Assembly (NCBI RefSeq): GCF_019448085.1
Contig: NZ_JAGFNZ010000005.1
Coordinates: 186,001-250,000, forward strand
DNA length: 64,000 bases
Direction: 5' to 3'
DNA from: Caproiciproducens faecalis
Lineage (GTDB): Bacteria > Bacillota > Clostridia > Oscillospirales > Acutalibacteraceae
This document shows, piece by piece, positions 27,391-33,653 of this stretch. The notes under the pieces were generated by a model. That model saw only the letters and a program-made list of their open reading frames with translations, was not told the origin of the DNA and made no database searches. The position numbers and the translations under genes are program-made. Position 1 is the stretch's first letter; every line of letters starts with the position of its first letter.

Positions 27391-27888
27391 ATGCGCCGGA
27401 CAGTCTTATGCCTGTTTTCTGTTTTTATGATTTTCTCTTTTTTTGCCTGCGCGGCGCAGGAAATTCAGGCGGAAGATCTTGTATTTTGTTTTCACTGTAA
27501 TGCAGATATTAATTACGACGGTGAAAAAATACAATGTGCTTTCAGCCGTGACGCTCCCGGGCGGGCCAGTGTGCAGTTTCTTTCCGGGAATCTGAACGGT
27601 CTTACCTATGATTGGAGCGGGGAAAACTTTTCCATTTCCTACAGCGGAATTTCGGCGAAAAGCGAGGAGTGCGTTTTACCGGATACCTCTTTTGCGGTCA
27701 TTCTACTGCAGATTTTGGACTACTCGGAGAAAAGCGAAACTCTTGTAAAAACACACGGTGACGAAGTTTCCGGTTCCATGAACGGTGTTGATTTTACAAT
27801 GACGGCCGATAGAACCACGGGGCAAATTCAAACCATTTGCGTTCCCCAGAGGAATTTAGAGGTTCAGCTGCATGATTTTACACAGTAA
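27391..27888 (+). CDS. Putative exported or lipoprotein of unknown function
   Basis: A 165-residue protein with an N-terminal signal: two Arg, a hydrophobic stretch (about 4-18), then FFACAAQ. Cys20 could be lipidated, though the -3 position (Phe) is not a textbook lipobox. The remainder (about 30-165) is Ser/Thr/Gly-rich with alternating hydrophobic residues, suggesting a beta-sandwich. GGGAG precedes the ATG by ten bases. It follows nnrD by 31 bases and ends in a strong terminator. I cannot name a family. Confidence 0.65.
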   Translation: MRRTVLCLFSVFMIFSFFACAAQEIQAEDLVFCFHCNADINYDGEKIQCAFSRDAPGRASVQFLSGNLNGLTYDWSGENFSISYSGISAKSEECVLPDTSFAVILLQILDYSEKSETLVKTHGDEVSGSMNGVDFTMTADRTTGQIQTICVPQRNLEVQLHDFTQ

Positions 27889-27917
27889 GGGTGTAACGAA
27901 TGTTACACCCTTTTTTC
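27887..27917 (+). terminator. Intrinsic terminator of the acpS-nnrD cluster
   Basis: AAGGGTGTAAC and GTTACACCCTT form a perfect 11-bp stem with a GAAT loop, followed by T residues. Confidence 0.88.
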
Positions 27918-27988
27918 TTTTGAATTTTATGTCAACCCCTGCCTCTAAATAATATTATGTGTTAGGGACTGCTTGCGAATAAATCGTT

Positions 27989-28001
27989 TTGACAATGTCA
28001 A
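27989..28001. promoter_or_regulatory. Perfect short palindrome upstream of the mazF-like gene
   Basis: TTGACAATGTCAA is a 13-base perfect palindrome about 48 bases before the start codon. A related TGTCAAC also occurs at about 27931. It includes a consensus -35 hexamer (TTGACA), so it may be a promoter element, an operator, or both. No good -10 is found at 17 bases. Confidence 0.3.
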
Positions 28002-28048
28002 CAATATTTGCAGACCCTATACCATAAATTATTCGGAGTGTGAAAAAT

Positions 28049-28420
28049 GTGAACATTAGAAGAGGCGATATTTATTATGCCGACCTGAGCCCGGTTGTTG
28101 GTTCGGAGCAGGGCGGTGTCCGGCCTGTGCTGATTGTTCAGAATGACGTTGGAAACCGGTTCAGTCCGACCGTGATTGCCGCGGCAATTACAAGCCAGCG
28201 TGCAAAGGCAAATCTTCCAACGCATATTATGCTCAATGCCCAGACCACCGGACTTGCAAAAGATTCTGTTGTTCTGCTGGAGCAGGTTCGCACAATTGAT
28301 AAACACAGACTGAAAGAGCGCATGGGGCGCCTTGATAATATGTCAATGACACAGGTCAATCAGGCTTTATCTATCAGTTTTGGCCTTGACCGTGACGAAG
28401 AGGAACGTGAGGCTACATAG
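28049..28420 (+). CDS. mazF: Type II toxin, PemK/MazF family endoribonuclease (NdoA/EndoA-like)
   Basis: A 123-residue protein with the MazF core: [32 protein letters not shown] at its N-terminus (conserved Arg and Gly loop), AITSQ near residue 48 and [12 protein letters not shown] near 77. It cleaves single-stranded RNA, in the NdoA/EndoA subgroup that recognises U-containing motifs. The GTG at 28049 has GGAG ten bases upstream. A GTG at 28040 is too close to that site. No mazE/ndoAI antitoxin ORF was found within about 160 bases upstream or downstream. In Bacillus an antitoxin precedes the toxin. Confidence 0.9.
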   Translation: MNIRRGDIYYADLSPVVGSEQGGVRPVLIVQNDVGNRFSPTVIAAAITSQRAKANLPTHIMLNAQTTGLAKDSVVLLEQVRTIDKHRLKERMGRLDNMSMTQVNQALSISFGLDRDEEEREAT

Positions 28421-28500
28421 AGTTGCCTGAAATCAATAAAAATATGTATATTTCAATCGGCAGTGAAAATAATAAAAAAAAAGAAAAGGAAGTGCTTTCA

Positions 28501-28683
28501 TTGCCATTAACAGAAAAGGAGTTATCCGCCATTGAAGATCAGCTCAGCGGAGAAAAGCTTCTAATTACTAAGTTCAAAGCCTATTCACAGATGTGTTCAG
28601 ATTCCGAAATCAAACAAAAATGCGACACAATTGCATCTCAGCATCAGGCACATTACGATAAGCTTCTGAGCTTTTTGAATTAA
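28501..28683 (+). CDS. Small CotF-like/ferritin-like helical protein, probable spore coat protein
   Basis: A 60-residue helical protein. Two helices (about residues 3-30 and 33-58) have the spacing E..Y..C..I..C..HQAHYDKLL that resembles the short coat proteins and ferritin-like minidomains common in Clostridia. The TTG at 28501 has AAGGAAG nine bases upstream. A longer in-frame reading from 28423 lacks one. It lies 15 bases before a second gene of the same type. A spore coat role is inferred from resemblance and from the sporulation genes downstream. Confidence 0.6.
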   Translation: MPLTEKELSAIEDQLSGEKLLITKFKAYSQMCSDSEIKQKCDTIASQHQAHYDKLLSFLN

Positions 28684-28695
28684 GGAGTGAGAAAA

Positions 28696-28980
28696 ATGAA
28701 TAATTCACAGACGAACAATTCACAAATGCAGGACAAAGAAATTCTTGAGGATGTTCTGACCTCTCAAAAAGCTGTTACCGGCGCTTATAACAATTTTGCA
28801 AATGAATGTGCGACTCCGAATGTCAGAGATGAGTTTATGAGAATTCTCACAGAGGAGCATCAGATTCAGGCCGATGTTTTCGATACAATGAAACAGCGCG
28901 GCTGGTACCCGACCCCTACAGCGGAGCAGCAGAAAATTCAACAGGCCAAGCAAAAATTTCAAAATGCAAATCAACAGTAA
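28696..28980 (+). CDS. CotF-like spore coat protein
   Basis: A 94-residue protein. After an Asn/Gln/Ser-rich N-terminus (about 1-15) it has the coat F/ferritin-like helices: EILEDVLTSQKAVTGAYNNFANECATP and VRDEFMRILTEEHQIQADVFDTMKQRGWYP. The WYP(T) ending is typical of CotF-like proteins. The tail is Gln-rich. The ATG at 28696 has AAGGAG eight bases upstream. It pairs with the 60-residue gene before it and is followed by a terminator. Confidence 0.78.
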   Translation: MNNSQTNNSQMQDKEILEDVLTSQKAVTGAYNNFANECATPNVRDEFMRILTEEHQIQADVFDTMKQRGWYPTPTAEQQKIQQAKQKFQNANQQ

Positions 28981-28986
28981 AGCACA

Positions 28987-29017
28987 ACGCCGGTTCTTGT
29001 GAGAACCGGCGTTTTTA
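28987..29017 (+). terminator. Intrinsic terminator after the coat-type genes
   Basis: ACGCCGGTTCT and AGAACCGGCGT form a perfect 11-bp stem with a TGTG loop, followed by TTTTATT. Confidence 0.9.
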
Positions 29018-29057
29018 TTGTAAACTTACAATTTTAATTCTGCATCGAATACAATTT

Positions 29058-29090
29058 ATGACACAATGTTTAACCGTGCACCGCTATAAT
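29058..29090 (+). promoter_or_regulatory. Putative Spo0A-type promoter of spoIIGA-sigE
   Basis: TATAAT at 29085-29090 stands 21 bases after ATGACA (29058-29063), a good -35 at an over-long spacing. The Bacillus spoIIG promoter is known for a 22-base spacer that needs Spo0A~P. A loose Spo0A-box-like ATCGAAT lies at about 29044. It is suggestive only. Confidence 0.35.
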
Positions 29091-29116
29091 TATTTTTAGC
29101 GCAGGGAGGGATCTCT

Positions 29117-29941
29117 TTGAAGCAGACAATTTACATAGATGTATTAGTCGGAATCAACTTATTTATCAATTATTTTTTACTGCTTGCCGTTTCAAAATTT
29201 CTTTCGCTGCCGGTAAAACGTCCCAGAATGGTTGCCGCCGCGGCATTGGGAGCGGCAGCGTCACTTTCTATTCTGTTGCCCGAGGCCAACACTTTTTTGT
29301 GCTTTGCATTTAAGCTGGCGGTGTCGGGACTGATTGTTTTATCGGCGTATCCCTATTATGGATTAAAGCAGTTTTTAAGGGAATTGGCTGCATTTTATAT
29401 TATGAGCTTTGCCTTTGCGGGATTCATGCTTGCACTATGGTATTTTATTTCTCCGCAGGGATTGATTATCAAGAATTCAGTAGTCTATTTTAACGTGTCT
29501 CCGCTTCTTTTGATCGTTTTGACGGTAATATGCTATTTTATCATACGCCTGATACACCGGATTACGGGCAGGCAGGCCCCGGAGAATCTTTTCTGCCGGA
29601 TTCAGATTGATTTTAATGGAAAATCTGTTTCCTGCGCGGCAAAGGTGGACACTGGGAACACGTTGACCGAACCGTTTTCCAACGCTCCGGTTGCCGTTGT
29701 CTGTGAGGAGTGCTTAGAAGGCATCATACCGCAGCAGGATAGCGGCAAGATAAGGCTGGTGCCGTTTCAGGCGGTGTCCGGCGGGGGACTTCTCCCGGCA
29801 TTCAAGCCGGATAAGCTGACCGTGATGAATGGAAACAATAAAATCGAAGTTCATGAGGTATACATAGCGGTAACCAAATCGAAATTTGGAGCGTTCAGCG
29901 CGCTCTTAAATCCGGATTTACTGCAAAAAACGCCAGCCTAA
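29117..29941 (+). CDS. spoIIGA: Sigma-E processing peptidase SpoIIGA
   Basis: A 274-residue membrane aspartic protease. Five hydrophobic segments fill residues 1-145, with the typical [19 protein letters not shown] opening. The cytoplasmic C-terminal protease domain has the catalytic VDTGNTLTEPFSNAPVAVV motif (Asp about 177). It cleaves the pro-peptide of sigma-E in the mother cell on a signal from SpoIIR. The start is a TTG at 29117 behind GGGAGGG. It is directly upstream of sigE, as in other endospore formers. Confidence 0.94.
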   Translation: MKQTIYIDVLVGINLFINYFLLLAVSKFLSLPVKRPRMVAAAALGAAASLSILLPEANTFLCFAFKLAVSGLIVLSAYPYYGLKQFLRELAAFYIMSFAFAGFMLALWYFISPQGLIIKNSVVYFNVSPLLLIVLTVICYFIIRLIHRITGRQAPENLFCRIQIDFNGKSVSCAAKVDTGNTLTEPFSNAPVAVVCEECLEGIIPQQDSGKIRLVPFQAVSGGGLLPAFKPDKLTVMNGNNKIEVHEVYIAVTKSKFGAFSALLNPDLLQKTPA

Positions 29942-30004
29942 ATTTGGCCGTAGGCAGGCGCGTTTCTCAGCCGCGGCGGCAGCGGCAAAAGGGAAAGAGT
30001 GAAA

Positions 30005-30727
30005 ATGGGAATGAACAAACTGATAAGGGAACTGGGAAATAAGCTGTCATTACTATGGCTGCGATTCGGTCTAAACGGGCAGATACACTATATAAACGGG
30101 CCAGAGACTCTTCCTCCGCCGCTGACGAAGAAAGAAGAGGAAAAGGTGATGATGAACATTCTGAACAATGTTCCTAATGCGCGGGAGCCGCTTATCACCC
30201 ACAATCTCAGGCTCGTTGTGTACATTGCCAAAAAGTTTGAATCCAGCAGTGCCGGCGTGGAGGATTTGATCTCAATTGGAACGATCGGACTGATTAAGGC
30301 AGTAAACACCTTCTGTCCCGAACGCAACATTAAGCTTGCAACCTACGCATCGCGCTGTATTGAAAACGAGATTCTGATGTACCTTCGAAAAAGTTCCCAG
30401 TTAAAAAACGAGGTTTCCATTGACGATCCCCTGAATGTTGACTGGGATGGAAACGAGCTTTTACTTTCCGATATTCTGGGCAGTGACCAGGATACCGTGA
30501 ACCGCAATATTGAACAGGAGGTAGAGCGGAATCTTTTGCTGACCGCTGTCTCTCATCTTGCTCCGCGGGAGCGGGAGATTATGCAGCTTCGCTTCGGTCT
30601 GAACAATACTAAAGAGCATACACAGAAGGAAGTAGCCGACACTCTTGGTATTTCACAATCATACATATCGCGTCTGGAAAAACGGATTATTGAAAGACTA
30701 AAAAAAGATCTGGAGCGCGTTAGCTGA
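30005..30727 (+). CDS. sigE: RNA polymerase sporulation sigma factor SigE
   Basis: A 240-residue early mother-cell sigma factor. An N-terminal pro-region (about 1-28, [17 protein letters not shown]) is followed by region 2 ([34 protein letters not shown] and [19 protein letters not shown]) and region 4 ([12 protein letters not shown], then the [11 protein letters not shown] helix-turn-helix). The ATG at 30005 is used with an AAGGGAAAG site. GTG 29999 and ATG 30011 are alternatives. It is activated by SpoIIGA. The usual direct neighbour sigG is displaced about 2 kb downstream. Confidence 0.95.
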   Translation: MGMNKLIRELGNKLSLLWLRFGLNGQIHYINGPETLPPPLTKKEEEKVMMNILNNVPNAREPLITHNLRLVVYIAKKFESSSAGVEDLISIGTIGLIKAVNTFCPERNIKLATYASRCIENEILMYLRKSSQLKNEVSIDDPLNVDWDGNELLLSDILGSDQDTVNRNIEQEVERNLLLTAVSHLAPREREIMQLRFGLNNTKEHTQKEVADTLGISQSYISRLEKRIIERLKKDLERVS

Positions 30728-30728
30728 G

Positions 30729-30757
30729 AAAGGGGGCATTGTAGAATGCCCCCTTTT
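30729..30757. terminator. Terminator between sigE and the convergent glycosylase gene
   Basis: AAAGGGGGCATT and AATGCCCCCTTT form a 12-bp stem with a GTAG loop and T or A runs on both flanks, so it can work for both strands. Confidence 0.85.
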
Positions 30758-30770
30758 CTGATGTTCGATG

Positions 30771-31277
30771 TTATTGATTGGTCTGTGTGTATTCCAGAAT
30801 CATCCGATACGCTTCTTTCAGACTTTCATAGTTGTAATTCCGGCAGTTAGCCGGGCTGGTCGAGGGCAGAGGGAAGGCGCGACATCCGGCATCTTTTTCA
30901 CAAAACTTGTGGTACAAAACAGCGGCCTTCGTTCCCGTTGTAAAAACCGCCTGAATATTGGTTCTTTTCAATAAGCCGCCTACGTCGTTAGCCACCGGAT
31001 TGCGGATACTGCTGTCATCCGCCCCGGTAATACTGCAGCTTTTCAGAACATCCCAGAGTGCAATACGGTTTCTCAGCAGAAAATTTGTCTTTTCACTGTT
31101 ACTTTCGGGAAGCTTTTGTCCATATAAATCCGATACGATTCTCCAGAAACGGTTTTGCGGATGGGAATAATAAAAGCCGTATTCCCGTGATTTTGGCGAA
31201 GGCATCGTACCTAAAATCAATATTCTTGAATTTTCATCATAAACCGGCGCAAACGTATGCTCAACAATTTCAGACAT
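30771..31277 (-). CDS. DNA-deoxyinosine glycosylase (uracil-DNA glycosylase superfamily)
   Basis: A 168-residue protein. It matches the hypoxanthine/mismatch-specific branch of the UDG superfamily: ILILGTMPSPKSREYGFYYSHPQNRFWRI (motif 1 and the DNA-binding loop), ALWDVLKSC, TTGTKA and the PLPSTSPANC motif near residue 140. It removes deaminated adenine (hypoxanthine) from DNA. The ATG at 31277 behind AAAGGATG is preferred over that at 31286. It overlaps the end of cca by eight bases, so the two are cotranscribed on the minus strand. Confidence 0.87.
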   Translation of the reverse strand: MSEIVEHTFAPVYDENSRILILGTMPSPKSREYGFYYSHPQNRFWRIVSDLYGQKLPESNSEKTNFLLRNRIALWDVLKSCSITGADDSSIRNPVANDVGGLLKRTNIQAVFTTGTKAAVLYHKFCEKDAGCRAFPLPSTSPANCRNYNYESLKEAYRMILEYTQTNQ

Positions 31278-32610
31278 CGTATTCATCCTTTATTTTAAGT
31301 GCATATTTCAGTAGCTGATCGCGGCTGTTGGGGCATTTTCCATCCAATACCGCTTCTAATAGCAGGGAAAGAATCTTTCCAATTGCGACACCCTGCGGGA
31401 TATTCAATGCTATCAGGTCGGAACCGTTCAGCTGCAAATCCTTCAGAGAAAAACAAAGTCCGCGGTCGAGAATGCTATCGAGCACAGCTTCCGCTTTTTG
31501 CAGTTCCTCCAGTCTGCCGATGTAAACGGGATTTTGCGCTTTTATATCGGCCGCTTTCACTTTGATAAGAAAGCGTAGTGTTTTTTCGCCGTGTTTATTC
31601 AGAAGCCGTAAAAGGGACTTTTCATCTGCATGAATTGGCAAATCATGCAGATTTATCAGCTTCCATATCATGCAGACGGTATCGCCGTCATAACGAAGTT
31701 CTTCCAAAATTTCTTTTGCCATTTCGGCGCTTTTTTTTTCATGATTATAAAAATGACAGATTCCACTTTGGTCCCGTGTACAGCACAAAGGCTTGCCGAT
31801 ATCGTGCAAAAGCATGGTCAGCCGAAGAACAGGAGTTGCCTCTACGGAGGAAACAGCTTTCAGCGTATGCTCCCATACATCATAAATGTGATAGGGATTA
31901 TCCTGCTGAAAACCGGCCATCAAACTGATCTCCGGTATAAACTGCTCAAAAACGGGACGATATTCTCTCAAAATGTTTTCCGCGTTGCCGCAGAGGAGCT
32001 TTGTGAATTCGGAATTGACGCGTTCGCGGGCAATATGGTCAAGCAGGCTACGGTTTTTAAGAATGCTGATTGAGGTGTCCCGTTCAACCGCAAATTCAAG
32101 GACGGAGGAGAAGCGCAGTGCCCGCAGAAGTCTGAGTCCGTCTTCCTGGAAACGTAAGTCGGGTATTCCAACGCATCGGATGATTTTGTTCTTCAGATCG
32201 TTTATTCCGTCAAAACAGTCGATTACACCGTGCTCAGGATGATAGGCAAGAGCATTCATGGTAAAATCTCTTCTGGACAAGTCATCTTTTAGGCTTCTGG
32301 TAAACTGAACACTGTCCGGGTGCCGGTTGTCGGAATATCGGCCATCTACACGGAACGTGGTCACTTCTACAGAAAAGTGATCGACGAGTACCGTAAGAGT
32401 TCCGTGTTGGATCCCGGTTTCCACGCATGGATAATCACTGAAAATCTTCACCGTTTCTTCGGGCAGGGCGGATGTGGTAACATCCCAGTCGTTCGGTGTC
32501 AGCCCGAGGATGGAGTCGCGTACGCAGCCTCCGACAATATAGGCTTCATAGCCTGACAAATTCAGTTTTTGCAGGATCGTCTCCACCTGCGGTGGTATCC
32601 GGATTTGCAT
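31270..32610 (-). CDS. cca: CCA-adding/polyA polymerase family tRNA nucleotidyltransferase with HD domain
   Basis: A 446-residue class II enzyme. The nucleotidyltransferase core has YIVGGCVRDSILG and NDWDVTTSA (catalytic acidic pair), RRDFTMNALAY, and the RFQEDGLRLLRALRF base-recognition helix near residue 155. After the neck and body comes an HD phosphohydrolase domain with LLHDIGKPLC and FYNHEKKSAE near residues 270-295. It adds or repairs the tRNA CCA end. It stands with the glycosylase gene as a minus-strand insert between sigE and sigG. Confidence 0.94.
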   Translation of the reverse strand: MQIRIPPQVETILQKLNLSGYEAYIVGGCVRDSILGLTPNDWDVTTSALPEETVKIFSDYPCVETGIQHGTLTVLVDHFSVEVTTFRVDGRYSDNRHPDSVQFTRSLKDDLSRRDFTMNALAYHPEHGVIDCFDGINDLKNKIIRCVGIPDLRFQEDGLRLLRALRFSSVLEFAVERDTSISILKNRSLLDHIARERVNSEFTKLLCGNAENILREYRPVFEQFIPEISLMAGFQQDNPYHIYDVWEHTLKAVSSVEATPVLRLTMLLHDIGKPLCCTRDQSGICHFYNHEKKSAEMAKEILEELRYDGDTVCMIWKLINLHDLPIHADEKSLLRLLNKHGEKTLRFLIKVKAADIKAQNPVYIGRLEELQKAEAVLDSILDRGLCFSLKDLQLNGSDLIALNIPQGVAIGKILSLLLEAVLDGKCPNSRDQLLKYALKIKDEYDV

Positions 32611-32728
32611 GTTTCCGCCTCGTTTGCAAATATTTTCTATTTTACAGGATGCTTAATGATTATAGTATATACGACTTTATTATAGAAAAGCAATTCCCTT
32701 TCCCCATAATATTTTTACTGTTCCTGCC

Positions 32729-32758
32729 GCATGAATCACTATGGCTATGGTAATAATG
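32729..32758 (+). promoter_or_regulatory. Putative SigF-type promoter of sigG
   Basis: GCATG at 32729-32733 and GGTAATAATG at 32749-32758 with a 15-base spacer resemble the forespore SigF consensus (GYWTA, then GGNRANANTW). sigG is expected to be read by SigF in the forespore. Confidence 0.4.
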
Positions 32759-32792
32759 GTAGTAAGTTATTCCATGGAAATGAGGGAACGGC

Positions 32793-33563
32793 ATGCAGTA
32801 CAATAAAGTCGAAATATGCGGGGTCAACACTTCGAAATTAAAAGTACTTACCGAAAAGGAAAAAATGCAGCTGCTGCGCCGTGTAAAAGAAGGGGATATG
32901 AAAGCGCGGGATGAACTCATTAACGGGAACCTGCGCCTTGTTTTGAGTGTGATTCAGCGCTTTACAAACCGAGGGGAAAATCTGGACGACCTTTTTCAGG
33001 TAGGATGCATCGGGCTGATTAAGGCAATAGACCATTTTGATATTAATCAAGGCGTTCGTTTCAGCACTTATGGGGTGCCTATGATTATCGGGGAGATCCG
33101 GCGTTATTTAAGAGACAACAATTCCATACGCGTCAGCCGGTCACTGCGCGACACGGCTTATAAGGCCATGCAGGCCAAAGAAAAAATGACGGCAGAAAAC
33201 AGCCGCGAGCCTACCATTGATGAAATCGCAAAAGAGCTAAACTTGCCGCGTGAAGACGTAGTGCTTGCACTGGAATCCATCGTTGAACCGGTTTCGCTTT
33301 TTGAACCGGTTTTTTCAGACGGAGGCGATACCATTTATGTGATGGACCAGGTGGGCGACAATAACGACGATTCCAACTGGCTGGATGAAATTGCGCTGAA
33401 AGAGGCAATTCGTGATTTGAACAGCAGGGAAAAACGGATTCTTTCCATGCGCTTTTTCCAAGGAAAAACACAGATGGAGGTCGCTTCGGAAATAGGCATC
33501 AGTCAGGCTCAGGTTTCCAGGCTGGAAAAAGCTGCGCTTGATAAAATCAAGAAAGACATTTAG
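32793..33563 (+). CDS. sigG: RNA polymerase sporulation sigma factor SigG
   Basis: A 256-residue late forespore sigma factor. The N-terminus NKVEICGVNTSKLKVL is characteristic of SigG. Region 2 follows (NLRLVLSVIQRFTNRGENLDDLFQVGCIGLIKAIDHFD, then VRFSTYGVPMIIGEIRRYLRDN), with region 3 (PTIDEIAKELNLPREDVVLAL) and region 4 (EKRILSMRFFQGKTQMEVASEIG, then SQAQVSRLEKAA). GAGGGAACGGC precedes the ATG. It normally abuts sigE. Here it has its own upstream region with a possible SigF promoter. Confidence 0.96.
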   Translation: MQYNKVEICGVNTSKLKVLTEKEKMQLLRRVKEGDMKARDELINGNLRLVLSVIQRFTNRGENLDDLFQVGCIGLIKAIDHFDINQGVRFSTYGVPMIIGEIRRYLRDNNSIRVSRSLRDTAYKAMQAKEKMTAENSREPTIDEIAKELNLPREDVVLALESIVEPVSLFEPVFSDGGDTIYVMDQVGDNNDDSNWLDEIALKEAIRDLNSREKRILSMRFFQGKTQMEVASEIGISQAQVSRLEKAALDKIKKDI

Positions 33564-33653
33564 CTGTTGTTCCCTTTTCCATCACGTCACCTTCACAATC
33601 AGCAATTATACTGAGCGCTGTAATAGATTAGCGATGGAATCGGAGGACATTCT

